This document shows positions 8,361 through 19,791 of a stretch of 20,555 nt of DNA, piece by piece (the first letter of the stretch is position 1; every line of letters begins with the position of its first letter). A program made the position numbers and the translations under genes. The DNA is from Larix sibirica (lineage: Eukaryota; Streptophyta; Pinopsida; Pinales; Pinaceae): the NCBI GenBank assembly GCA_004151065.3, contig NWUY0304539152.1, positions 1-20,555 on the forward strand, in the 5' to 3' direction. The notes below the pieces were generated by a model that was not told the origin of the DNA, did not search any database, and worked only from the letters and a program-made list of their open reading frames with translations.

Positions 8361-8489
8361 ATGAGCGCCATGGAGGAAGAAGCTTCCACGGGAGCTCCCG
8401 AAGCCAGTCGACCCTCTTCCAAGCCCGCCGGAGCCGATCTAGATTCTATTGACCGGGAGATTGCTGCGCAGAGGAAAGTAGCCCTCCAG
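8361..8489 (+). CDS. RPN5: RPN5 exon 1 (residues 1-43)
   Basis: Starts at ATG and ends CAG|GTAACA in phase 0. It encodes an acidic, Ala/Ser/Pro-rich leader ([20 protein letters not shown]) then [18 protein letters not shown], which begins the first helix. The leader is low-complexity and probably disordered. The exon is GC-richer than the surrounding introns. Confidence 0.85.
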
Positions 8490-11400
8490 GTAACATCATT
8501 TTTTGGGAAATTGAGGTACATTTATTTGGTTTGACACTATGAACGTAGTGCTCCAAGGTTTTTTATTTATTTTTCATTATCCCGTTGGAAAAAATGATGA
8601 TGGGTTGATGTCAGATTTATTTTTGGTTATTCGAATTAACTTTATTTCGAACTCATTGTTCGAGGCACAGAATTTAGGAGTAATAGTTGCGAATAATTGC
8701 GTAACTTAAATCGAACACCATTTCATGGTCGAAAACAGAAACTTGCCGAACCATAAAGATGCTTTGAGAAAAACTTTTCCCCCGTGATATTGTACATCTT
8801 TTAGTAGTCACATGGAAATGTTGTGGATTGTAGGTTGGGCAATTCCTTGGTCTCTCTGGGTCATCATCCCTGCTGGGTTTCACCATAGTGGTCTGAGAAG
8901 CCAGTATGCCTAGTTGGCACTAAAGTGGGCGGTGCTTGTAGGTCTGCGGCATATATTTTAACCCAATTCCGGGCTATTCAAAATCAAACTAAAGATAATC
9001 AAGTGCGGAACTAGATGCCATTTTCCTTCTACTGCTTCTCATGCTTAACAAATCTGGCCGCAGTTGTTTTAAACAATCAAATGGCAGAAACATTGCTTAC
9101 AAACACAATAAAAAGATTAAAAAATTTAGATATGCGTGGGAGTCTAAACACATCCTGGAAGAGTGATCGCGATTACTACATAGTAGACATTCTGCAGATT
9201 TGCGATCTGCTTCCAGCTTGTAGCCAGATTCTTATGTAAACCACCTTTTGGACAGACCCGGTCGAATGGATCCCTGCTCTGTAATGCTGGCAAAGGAACA
9301 AGTGTACAGATGCTCAATGTGCTACTTTATTCGTGTGAAGGTGTATACTTGGGAAAATACATCCCTCTGATCCCTGGGTGTTGTCATTCATCCGAATTCA
9401 TTTTATTCATATGGATTGCCATTCCTCATCTGAATTCCTTTTTGGTTTATAGGTATTGCCACTAATTATCTGCACCTATTAAGGAAAAGTCTTTCTAAAT
9501 TTAAAAATACTTACAGCTTGCAGTGTAGGTCATGAACATCCTTACGGGTTTTAATAAATGCTCTTTTGTAGTATGTGCCCCCACAAAGAATCATTTACTT
9601 CAGCCACATTTCCACTGCATTTTCATCAATCTTGAGGTCACAAATTGCAACCATTTAAACTTTTACTAGTAAATGTCGTTCTTTGGATCAACTACTTCTG
9701 ACAATAGAGAATAACGTATCTGTTGCTGTTGGTAATTGAAAATAAATTTCTGTGTTCCATATTTGAATTTTATATTATACTCAGTTGCACTTGCATCTTG
9801 AAATTTAGTGGACATTTCAAAGAAAATTTACACATAAGAAAACCGAGGAATGTTCCCAAGCTCCAGTCAACTGTTGTTAAATTCAAATAGGCGGTGAGCA
9901 CTTTATTGCACTAGTGATCATAGACATCATAGCTTTGGAATGCAGGTGGTAGAATTATCTTTTGGCTGGATTTATTGCGCTAGTGATCATAGACATCATA
10001 ACTTTGGAATGCAGGTGGTAGAATTACCTTTTGGCTAGATTTATTGGAAACAGGTCTTAACTTTCCATTTAATACTTAATTAGAATTTTGATGTATAAAA
10101 GGAGGAATGAGAAAATATAATAAGTAACCTGTCTTCCCCAATTTTTTTCACACATTTTGAACTGACTAGGCCAAGCATCAATAACTGGGAAGCTTGTGAT
10201 ATTTTTAAAGTTTAAAGTCTAAACTTAAAGTTCTCTCCTACTTTACTGAACAGCAGAAAGTAGTAGCAATTTTTTGCATGGTAGCTTGATAAAAATAAGT
10301 AATTTCTTACATGAAGAAAACTACTGACCATGCCATTTGAATAAATTTTCACAGTAATAGAGGGATGCTACTGTGGAATTAAGGGCAGTCCCAGTACCAA
10401 GGGTGTAAGTAAATATATGAATCTTTTTGGACACTGGAAAGCCCTCCTAATGACATGAACCAAAGAATATAAAAGAATGAATATTAAGGAGCTGACGAAC
10501 TTTCTTAACTGAAATTTACAAATGGCAAATAGAAAAACACATGAAAGGTTAGTAATGTAAGACAGGGCGCCAAGGTATCAAAGAAAACGAGTAAAGAAGA
10601 ATACCATGGCAGAGTTTGCAATTGAAGGAACAGGGAACATGGAATCTGTCACTGCCAAAGTAAGCAACTAAGCAGCAACCTGCAGGTAGGGAGCAGCAGA
10701 GAAAACCTTGATAAGAGAGCCTCTAAAGAACTATCTACATTTTATAAAATCATATCAAGTTTGGAAAGCTTTACTGGAAAATTTGTTAGTCTGCTTGTAG
10801 ATTTGTCACCTTAAAATCACAAAACCCAAGCCAGAGAAGGCACACCCTTTAGCCATTGAAGGCTACTTGCTGGATCATACGATTCTCTACTTTTCAGAGA
10901 GCTCTTAATTTGTTGCTCAGTGCAACGTGCTCATAATTCTGATAATTTTTTCCAAGCATATCGAATATCTAAGACCTTGTTGCAGTGGTATACATTTTTT
11001 TCACATACCAATCAGTCAAGAACCATAAATATTAAATACGTTATATATTAGAAAAATGTATTTTGTTCTTTATTGTTGGTTTTGAGGCTGCTATTAAACC
11101 TCTGTAAAGAACCCTCTGGCTATCTATATGAAATAGTCCTTGAAATGTTCTTAAAATTGCTTGTTTATAAGTCACGAGTTTTTTGTTTTATGCAATGATT
11201 CGCTCTGAGTACAGGTCTCACTGAAACAGTTACAATGTTTCCCTGGCAGTTTCATGGAAGGAAGACCAAGTTTAGTGTGACAATTTTTATGGCAAAATTG
11301 TCTTGAAGATATTTTGTGAAAAAACTGATACATTTTGTAAAGACTCTTCTTGGTCTAGAAAATATTAAAGATGATTTTGCTGGAGTACATGGAGTTGTCC

Positions 11401-14400
11401 AGATGTTGCTGTTTGTATCCGAGAGTTTGTTTCTTGTTGCAGGATAAAATATATGTATAATACAAAAACAATAGATTACAAATTCAGCAGGCTTAACTAA
11501 GACTAACCAATATAGCCTATAGGGACTGTCAGACTGCAGCAACCTAGTGAAAGTATTGCATATGCCACTTAAACTTGTTCAGTATGTCTTCTACTGATCC
11601 AAGAATTATATAATTAGAATTTCCTTTATATTCATCTGTTCCTTATGCAGCTGGTTTATCCAGACTCCTTATCACAAAGTTCAAACAGCATATACAACTT
11701 ATCAGTCAAAGGGTACATACCAATTCTTACTCCATTTTCTTCAAGATTCTGATCAAGGTAAGGAATTCATCTCTGAGAGTGTTCACTTGTCAAATCTCAT
11801 TTGAGATTGAGGTGCCCGTTGTTGCCACCTCCAATTGTTGGTTTTGTGTGCTACTAATCATGGTTCACAACTTGACATTTTCAACATTACCAAAATTTGA
11901 CATTCTCAACAATACGAATAATTATAAATCTCCTTGAGATTTGCTTTTAGCCCTTAGATTATTAGCTTCACTTCTTGGATGGAATCTAAAATCCAGGGAG
12001 CTTTTTTGAGGATGCTGCTAGAATTGCATTCATAATCTTGGTAATGCCTTTTCAAGTTTTCCCATTTCACCTAACATTTTCTTCACTTCCTCTTGCATCT
12101 TAACTTTTAGTTTCTATCAAGAAGCTGAAAAACAATAGTGAATTCATCCCTGAACTTTCTTCGTCAGTCTTAACTTGTTGAAAGAACTTTGAAGTTCATG
12201 CACTTAAGGTTGCAGAACTGATTGTTGATTGCCTGCTATTATTCAGGTTTACAACTTGACATCATTTGTACTGCCACCATGGCACCAACATTTTCTTGAG
12301 ATTTAATTGGAACTTTCAGATTGTTAACTTCACTACCTGGATGACATCTAAAATGTGGGGAGATATTTTGGGGTTGCTCAAAATTGTGTACATAATTCTT
12401 GTTATGTCTTCCTCATGCCACTGAACAAATTCTTCACTGCATCTTGCATCTATTGCTAAAATAATTCTAAGGAGCTGTTGGGCTCAATATAGGAAACTCT
12501 CTTAGATGCTTCCTTATGCCTAAGTGCCGAGCATCTAGCAACTAGCACCTATCAAGAGGTGGGATGCTGTGTCATACTGTATGTAAAATGCCATGTCCAG
12601 ACTGACTTTAATGGCCATAATGGCCCTTAACCCTGTTATTTCACGAGACAAAACATACTACATTATGGGGGGAAATTTGAACCCTGGTGGGGGAAATATC
12701 AGTGCCACCTCTTGACCCACCAGTCAAGTCCCTGGTAGTTGTTGTGCTTAATATATTCGATACAATACAATATATTATCTTTCTACAATATATCTGCAGA
12801 ATTTTGTGGGATGTTCACTTACCTTACATTAAGTTTTTGATATTGTAACCAATTTTATTTGTGGTTGGAATTTTGCAGGAAGGAAAATTGGATGCTGCAA
12901 TAGATGCTCTTTCAAATATAGAGAAGCAGATGAGGCTTGCTGCTGATGTTTCTGGAACTAGGAAGGTGGTAGTGGCAATAGTGCAGATTTGTTATGAAGC
13001 GCGTGCATGGAAGATGCTAAGTGAGCAAATTACTGTTCTATCCAAGAAAAGAGCACAGCTGAAGCAGGTATCCACCATGCTTTGTTTTTGCAATATTGTT
13101 GTATGGATGAAATTTCTAGGGCCATGTTATCTTTTGCATATAGGTCTTTTATTGCAAAAACAGAAAACATTTATAGATTGTCATGCATTTAGAAACTGTG
13201 ACAGGCTGAGTTCAGAAAGAAGAAGTACTGTAGGAAAGGGGAAAATAAATGCTCTCTACAACACTATTTTATTTGTAAAAACTTGGAAGAAGATAGTTTA
13301 CATGGAGTGTTGGAAATTTTAGGGAAAGCTGATACATTTTATTTAGGGAAGGATGACAAAATCCTAAAATTTCCATCTGCAGAGGAAACTAAGCTGTGTC
13401 AGGTTAAAACACTCTGCTGCTATTCATTATGCGGAGTTTAATTAATCATTTGCTAGAAATCTACTGAAGATTTTCTGCAAACCTTTTCTCTATGTAGTCT
13501 GTAGTCTTTTTCTTCCTGTAATTTACCTGACATGTCCTTCCATGCCATCTTATCAATCCTTCACCTGAATTTTAAATGGAGCTTTTTGACAACTTAATTG
13601 TTTTGGGGTCTATGACGATCTATTTATTATGTTGAGTTTTTACTTGTCCTTATTTAAAAAATGACTTCTTGTGGTTTTACATGCAGGCAGTTACTGCAAT
13701 GGTTCAGCAAGCCATGCCATATATTGATGAGACACCTGATCTGGATACACGTGTTGAACTGATCAAAACACTAAATAATGTCTCAGCTGGGAAGGTGTGT
13801 ATGTTTGGCCTTCAATTATCTTCTTTTTCTGGAGTTGCAGCTCAGTCTGTTGTCTTGATGCTATAATTTATTGTTGATGATTATTTCAGATTTACGTTGA
13901 AATAGAAAGGGCCCGGTTGGTCAGGAAGCTTGCAAAAATCAAAGAGGAGCAGGGTCTTATTGCTGAGGCTGCTGACTTAATGCAAGAAGTTGCTGTATGT
14001 TTCTAACTCATTTCTATGCGTTCCTTCGGAATTCCGAATAATCAAGAATTTGTTTTTTTGTATTTTGTTTGTTGCTTTACCTAGAAAAATGTTGTTTATA
14101 TCTATGCCATTTAGAAATGTGTCTCTTTAGTTGTGGGTAGGGTAGTTCTATAAATATTTGTTCTATTGTAATTTTCTGAATATTTTGGCTGCTGATTCTG
14201 GCTTGTGGATCATTGATTATTTTGTGTTGTAGGTGGAGACTTTTGGAGCAATGGCAAAGACAGAAAAAATTGCATTCATCCTTGAACAAGTAATGATTGA
14301 CAAATGATATATGCATTGTGGTTGTGGAGGAAGATGTTTTGATATGCACACTACTTTCAAAACTTAGTAATATGAAACCTTATACTTAGTTACGATGTAC

Positions 14401-14647
14401 CTTTTTCATTTTAGCATGGTTATCATGATAATCCTAATAAAATTTTGCAGGTTCGACTTTGTTTGGATCGTAAAGATTACATGCGTGCTCAGATTCTTTC
14501 TAGGAGGATCAGCCCTAAAGGATTTGAATCTAGTACATCGAAAGAGAAGAAAAAACCAAAAGAGGGGGATAATGTGGTTGAAGAGGCTCCTTCTGATATA
14601 CCTTCACTTCTGGAGTTGAAGCGCATATACTATGAACTAATGATAAG
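8361..14647 (+). CDS. RPN5: 26S proteasome lid subunit RPN5 (PSMD12 homologue), 3'-partial, six exons
   Basis: RPN5 is a non-ATPase subunit of the lid of the 19S regulatory particle, which helps recognise and deubiquitinate substrates before degradation in the cytosol and nucleus. The coding join is 8361-8489, 12879-13067, 13687-13794, 13890-13994, 14233-14289 and 14451-14647, giving 261 codons plus two bases without a stop. Diagnostic blocks are [20 protein letters not shown] (residues 96-115), [20 protein letters not shown] (130-149), [20 protein letters not shown] (178-197) and [11 protein letters not shown] (251-261). These closely match plant RPN5 and, less closely, animal PSMD12. This part is the N-terminal helical-repeat arm; the PCI domain that assembles the lid must be in exons beyond 20555, since the family is about 440-460 residues long. 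The start has an A at -3 and an in-frame stop 24 bases upstream; a second ATG three codons on is possible. All visible splice sites are GT-AG, so this looks like a working gene, not a retrocopy. Confidence 0.95.
9902..10039 (+). repeat. 69-base tandem duplication in intron 1
   Basis: Units 9902-9970 and 9971-10039 are identical at 65 of 69 positions. All four differences are transitions. The first bases (TTTATTG) recur after the second unit, as expected for a tandem duplication. Each unit contains GGAATGCAGGTGGTAG, which combines a plausible 3' splice end (TGCAG) and a plausible 5' start (CAG|GTGGTA). Confidence 0.9.
11762..12451 (+). repeat. Diverged tandem duplication of about 370 bases in intron 1
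   Basis: Two related blocks follow each other. The best conserved parts are 11862-12100 and 12246-12451, with shared landmarks in the same order: GGTT-ACAACTTGACAT, CTTGAGATTT, TTCACT-C-TGGATG, ATCTAAAAT, CATAAT, and TCTTCACT followed by TCTTGCATCT. Weaker similarity extends upstream to GAATTCATC at about 11766 and 12140. Spacing of the landmarks varies between about 350 and 385 bases, showing indels. This may be an old transposon fragment duplicated in tandem; no coding sense is clear. Confidence 0.6.
12879..13067 (+). CDS. RPN5: RPN5 exon 2 (residues 44-106)
   Basis: 189 bases, phase 0 at both ends (TTTTGCAG|GAA ... AAGCAG|GTATCC). It encodes [20 protein letters not shown] then [40 protein letters not shown] and LKQ. 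The two helical hairpins and the LSKKR-x-QLKQ motif are the strongest RPN5 signature in the N-terminal half. Confidence 0.95.
13068..13686 (+). other. RPN5 intron 2 (619 bases)
   Basis: GT-AG intron, phase 0. It contains a 13-base near-tandem GTAGTCTGTAGTC around 13496. The reading frame of exon 2 runs open into it for about 250 bases before a TAG, so retention would add a long unrelated tail. No feature supports that as functional. Confidence 0.85.
13687..13794 (+). CDS. RPN5: RPN5 exon 3 (residues 107-142)
   Basis: 108 bases, phase 0 at both ends (ACATGCAG|GCA ... GGGAAG|GTGTGT). It encodes [20 protein letters not shown] then [16 protein letters not shown], matching the conserved plant RPN5 segment. 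The 95-base intron that follows (13795-13889) is the shortest in the gene. Confidence 0.95.
13890..13994 (+). CDS. RPN5: RPN5 exon 4 (residues 143-177)
   Basis: 105 bases, phase 0 at both ends (TATTTCAG|ATT ... GTTGCT|GTATGT). It encodes [20 protein letters not shown] then [15 protein letters not shown]. The [10 protein letters not shown] motif is nearly invariant in eukaryotic RPN5. The 238-base intron 4 follows. Confidence 0.95.
14233..14289 (+). CDS. RPN5: RPN5 exon 5 (residues 178-196)
   Basis: A 57-base micro-sized exon, phase 0 at both ends (TGTTGTAG|GTG ... GAACAA|GTAATG). It encodes [19 protein letters not shown], one helical hairpin. It could be skipped without a frameshift because its length is a multiple of three. 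The 161-base intron 5 follows. Confidence 0.95.
14451..14647 (+). CDS. RPN5: RPN5 exon 6 (residues 197-261 and part of 262)
   Basis: 197 bases from TTTTGCAG|GTT to ATAAG|GTATGT, ending in phase 2 after AG of an Arg codon. It encodes [20 protein letters not shown] then [40 protein letters not shown] and YELMI. The basic [10 protein letters not shown] stretch is a surface loop seen in plant RPN5, followed by the conserved helix leading toward the PCI domain. Confidence 0.95.
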
Positions 14648-16020
14648 GTATGTCAAACTTGCTGACTGTTTTATTTTGTGGATTTCCAATCGAGAGAGCT
14701 GAGACATTTGAAAATCAATCTTCTGTCTGTTGCAGTAGCATATAAGAATTGTTCTTATTTACTATACTAAATCTTTTACACCATTGTTGTTTGGAGCAAA
14801 AACCAGGCAGTGGAAATGTCCTAAAATAATTGATTTGTTCCCTGAGGTCATGGACCCATGGTTCATGCAGTAGTGCTATAATCTTCTTTACTGTTCAGCA
14901 TGCTGCTATTGTTACATACCCTTGTGCCAGCGTTCTATCAGAAGAGGCATTTATACTCGTAGGACTTGTACACACATTAGCTTAAGTTGAAACAGCTTAT
15001 CCAATAAATAATTAGCCTGTTTGATAAAAATATATCTTTCTCAGCATGCTAGCAACTTATCTATGACTGGATTTGTCCTATCCATGGTTATCCTGCAAAC
15101 CATGGTTAAACATTTCATCTCATTTTGAGGTGCTTTACCCTTAGAATATCGACAAATTTGCCATGCATGTGTCCATTGCCATAGTTGATACTATTCATGA
15201 TTCATTCTGCATATTGTTTCAACTATATCAGTAATTTACTAATTTAGTGTAGTTGTCAACTTTAATTTGTAGCAAAATTTCCATGTTAAGCTGTAAAAAT
15301 GTTGGACTGATTTTTTAGCTTGGCTGAATCAATTGTCCTTCACGTACAAAATAATATCCTGTTTCAATGATAAAATATGTTTTTATTTTTTAGCTGTTTC
15401 AAATTTGTGAATTGTGGATGCAACTTCTCTTCTATATTCTTCATCTCCGAATCTACATTGGACAGTGATATTCTATATTGCACCGAGTTTTTGACATGTG
15501 AAGGGGGGACATCTGTACAGTTTTTGCCTTGAAATTTCTAGGCGATGGGTACTCGAGGATGAGAAATACTTAAAAAATAAAAATAGTATAGAAAATTAAA
15601 AAATAATGATTTTAGAATATACGACTGATACAAAATAAAAGTAACATTCTTAAATCAGTTCTTAAATAATAGATCTGAAGGGTCTTGTATGCTTCATTTT
15701 AAAACCCTGGAATAAAAGGTATATATAGGGTACAGGAATGTACCAAACATGAGAGTTAAAACTGGTGTTTTGATTATCCTATTTACAAAAACATACTAAA
15801 TGTATTCAGGCACGTACTACACTATAAAATTTGTTATGGTCTAAGACTCTAAATATTGAACCAGTGGCTGAACATGGGTGTCGATTTGGATAGGGGGCAT
15901 CCAAACATACTTGAAAATGTTGAGGGATGCCTCCCAATGCTCCTTTGGGGTGGGGAGGGGTTCGTGTTCTATATTGCTGATAATTCATCTTGGTTTGCAG
16001 GCGTGATGCAGGCCATTCTT

Positions 16021-16071
16021 GCTACTGAACCTCTTACACATGTCACTGAACCTCTTACACATGCTACTGAA
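16021..16071 (+). repeat. 21-base tandem repeat in intron 6
   Basis: Units 16021-16041 and 16042-16062 differ at two positions, and a partial third (GCTACTGAA) follows. In one frame they read ATEPLTH then VTEPLTH then ATE inside an 82-codon open frame (15856-16104). That frame has no recognisable domain and lies within an intron, so coding is not supported. Confidence 0.8.
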
Positions 16072-19000
16072 GTATCTTACTGTTCAAAAAGGCTTTGTTC
16101 TTGAGATTTAACCCATCTTTACAACAAATTGTGCATGTACTTGGCTTGCATCATTGTAAGCTTCAGTGCTCACTTTTGCAGCCTTGCTAAAGTTGTAATG
16201 TGCAAGTCATCTAGTTGTAGAATTGCAGTCAATGATCATGCATTTTACTATTTTAGTGCAAGGTTGTCTTTTCTTCTGCTGTTTGTGCTTCTAGATTATT
16301 GATGATGACTTCTAATTGATCCAGATATAGCTTATTTCAGATCAAATCTTTAGCATCAGATTTCCTGTAATGCTTCAAATATTACAGTACCAGAGCATAC
16401 ATCAAAATCTAGCCCAAATAATAGCAGAATCAATGGATATTTATAAAATAGCCAAAAATATGTAAAAAATATGTTAAATATAATGAATTGTATGTGGAAT
16501 ATACAAGGATCAAGGAAAGCACTCTGCTTGCAAGTAATGGGCTACAAACTGCCATCCATAACAAGATAAGTAGGTGCACTCTGCCTCAGCCAAATAGAAG
16601 GGAGTATGCCTTCGGTATGGAATATCACAAATGCAAGAGAATAATTGCACATTGATGATATATATTAAGAGGAAATCTGATATTTATTGGTAGAAAGTGA
16701 AAAAACCCTAATTTGAGACCCTGGCCAATGGGCTTACATATCCAGTATTTTAACAAATCACAAGACATACTTGTCATCTCTCAACAAATGGCTGACTAGA
16801 CACGACATCTCTTAACAAATGGTCGACCATATGATTGACCTTATAACAAATCTATATTAGAGCAGAATAGTACAGCAGTAAACAATATAATTTAAAACAT
16901 AATTTTCATCTCTTTCAACTTTTCAACTTTAACACTACCAATGTCTCCTTGTGTTAAAGTAATTTTCAATAACATGTAACCAATAGTATAATATTAACAA
17001 CAATTCTAATTAGCAAGTTAGGGTACTTACCTGGAGTGTGGAACCCTTCCTGTTTTATACTCAGAAATTTTACTTTCAGAAAAGGACTGTGCCTCTCAGA
17101 GGCCAGTCAATCACTAGGAACCAGCTGACCCTAACTAGAGGATAAGCACACACTAGAGAGAGATGATAGGTTGAAGTACAGGGACATGTAGCTTCACACT
17201 GAACATAATCTATTGATTTGGATGAAATTTTTCCTATGGTTTGATCTCCAACATTGAGCACACCCAACACACGTAGGAATGATAGAGAGTTGTCTACAGT
17301 GTACACCTTCTATTGTAGGGGATCAATATCTTACTAGGTTTAGCCAGATAATTTTGGGTCTAGAATTCTTTATAACCACTAGATTACAGTGCAGTTATTC
17401 CATGCAAGATTTCTCTCCTTTATTTAGTTTTAAGTAGGGGGATAAATCATAGAAACAAGAAAACACCATCAAGTTCACTTTAGAAAAATCCTAAAACTTC
17501 AAAAAGGAAGATACTATAAAACCCAAAACTAAGCAATAATTTGTTATTCAAATGTGGCACTTCCTCGATGCTTTTTATGGCCATTTTTGTGCTTCAAGCT
17601 ATATGTGCATTCCTTCAAATCAACTTTCTTATGTGCATCTTTGGCCACAATGGAATTCATCACAACCTTCCAGAGTAAACTTGGAAACCAAATCACACAC
17701 TTATTTTCAGCTAAGGTAAATAGATTTATTTGAACATTATGCACATACTCTTACACACCTAGATGCTAGTCTTCAATACCTTAAATATAAATAACCTTTA
17801 GCTAGACTGCTAAGATATCCAAAGTAACACTTTAAAATAGCGAATATGGCTTCTCTTTTGACTGGAAATGAAATCTTATGCTTCCCTCCTTCACTTGCAA
17901 TCTGACTGTCTACAATGAGGGAATTATATTTAGAAATCCCCCGTGGAAGGCATGCATAATCCCAAGGTTAAATGACAATTAGGACTATCAAATATCACTC
18001 AAACGAGATTGATTTAAAAAATAACATCCAGTCTCAAAAAATAAATAAAATAGAGATGTTTATTTTTTATTGCCCACTTTAAACAAGGTAATGTATAAAT
18101 ATAGTTTGGAACAAACCTATCACAAAATTTAAGGGAGGGATGTAACCGGGTAATATGAAGTAATGGACTTTGGAATCAGGAGACTTTGGCCAATAACCTG
18201 TCCTATACATAGTGTTTGATACCATTTGACATGTGAGATGATTGACCTATTAATTGAATCCTCTTGAGTATGAACCTTTATCAAAAACTTGGATTTCAAA
18301 AATTGGAATTTATGGATTCTTTTGGCACGTGAAGGTTACAAAACTAAAAGAAAAATTCTCATATCTCATAGTGAGTATGAGAATGGAAATTTCAGCACAA
18401 TCAATGTGAATAAAAATTAGGCTCCCCATATGAGAATTTTACCAGGCTTAATATGGTACAAATTATATTTCCCCAAATAATATTAAAAATTCACGCGATG
18501 GGGGCAAGTTTTCCCTTACCATTAATCTATTCAATTCCAGCTCGATGTAATTTGCATCCTTCAAAAATATTCAATGCCATCTATAAGGGTTTTGATGGCT
18601 CTAATGATATTCTAGAGGTGATGAGATTGGTTAAACAAAGCTAAGAAAGGTTACACGACTCGAAAGAGAGTTCATGAGAGTAAAAGCCCTAATTTTCCTT
18701 CCCAGTTAAGGGTTCTTTTGTATTGAAAAGTATGTTCGGATGTTGATCCCATCACTAGAAACCATCTATCAACAATAAAAACGGCATGCGATTATAATGA
18801 GTAACCTTTTGAAGTCTATGACCTTGCATTCTAACAAAACTTATGTATAGCTACATCTCTCTTATTTGAATGATACTTTATACGTGTAAATTTTGAAAAA
18901 AAATAATATGTATATCCTTCTCTTTGTTAGTTGAACAAACTTTTAAGAAACCTTCATTAAAAAAATCTCTGTCCATACGACTTTATCTCTTCTTCAGTTT

Positions 19001-19779
19001 CTATAATACTATTTTGTATTCTTTTCACACTGGTTGGGAATATTATCCAAGAGACAATACAACCAATCCAATGAAGGAAACTATTCCTCACCGTATGTGT
19101 AGATTCATTTTGGTATAAATCAAATTTGTTAGTTCTTTTCTAGAGCAAAGTTTCCAAGATAGGGAATGTTTTCAGTAATCCTCTTCTTCACGTTTTTCAA
19201 TAATAATGTTGATATCTTGCTATTATTATTGGTTCATTGGTTTCGAGAGACATGAATGTATGAAATTTCTCCATTAGTTCTACACGTCATACTACATGTC
19301 ATACATTCTCTGGGCATTGCTAGGCTACACAATTATGGAAAATTTGCAAAATATCACAATATTTTCCTATGGTCCTACAAAAAACATTATTTTATGACAA
19401 TCCTTATTTCCCTGACTTATTTCATATGCCATTGGTGACTTTACACTGCACTGGTTAAGTTATTTCTATATTTTTGTGTGTGGCATAAGCCTTGGGCTTC
19501 TGGTTTTCTCTTCTCTACGTTGTATCGAGTTCTAGTCTACCTTCATGGACTATTTCTTTCACATATAATCATTTTTCTAGCCACCTTGAGACCATTCAAA
19601 AATATTGTAATCAAACTTTGTAATAATCCCTAAAGTTTGCACCCTTGATAATAATAAAAAATAGATAGAAATATTACATTTGACTTGCCTTCTTATTTTC
19701 TATAGATGTAGAAACTTGATTCTGATTTATGTCCTTCTCAATTGTCATCATCGCAGACATGGGATTGGAATTCGATATT

Positions 19780-19791
19780 GCTCTAATATCA
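19780..19791 (-). mobile_element. Candidate LTR-retrotransposon primer-binding site and LTR edge
   Basis: On the - strand this reads TGATATTAGAGC, two transitions from the TGGTATCAGAGC primer-binding site (complementary to initiator Met tRNA) common in plant Ty1/copia elements. The base pair directly upstream on the - strand is CA (TG at 19792 on +), the expected LTR end. An ATG-initiated frame of about 27 codons follows at about 19760 (MSAMMTIEKDINQ...). No second LTR copy was found, so this is probably a solo or broken end. Confidence 0.4.

Larger units (their letters stand above)
8490..12878 (+). other. RPN5 intron 1 (about 4.4 kb)
   Basis: Phase-0 GT-AG intron, donor CAG|GTAACA and acceptor TTTTGCAG|GA. 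Apart from the duplications listed separately it holds no recognisable gene. Open frames such as 9015-9239 (+) and 11252-11542 (-) have no domain signal. The protein joins smoothly across it (VALQ then EGKLDAAID), so no coding exon appears to be missing. A weak 38-base tandem similarity lies at 9388-9463 (TCATCYGAATTC repeated). Confidence 0.85.

Noticed and set aside
11252-11542. A 96-codon - strand frame in RPN5 intron 1
   Set aside because: Composition is AT-driven and hydrophobic by chance, with no domain, splice sites or family motif.
12650-12740. A GAACCCTGGT-containing stretch that resembles a tRNA T-arm
   Set aside because: No acceptor stem, anticodon arm or D-arm can be placed around it.
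12861-13322. A 153-codon + strand open frame covering RPN5 exon 2 and part of intron 2
   Set aside because: Homology stops exactly at the GT at 13068, and exon 3 resumes the protein in phase at 13687, so the extension is intron read-through.
17030-17306. A strong - strand 5' splice consensus (CCAG|GTAAGT near 17032) beside an open frame at 17076-17306
   Set aside because: The frame does not reach the donor without stops, and no acceptor or homology supports an antisense gene.
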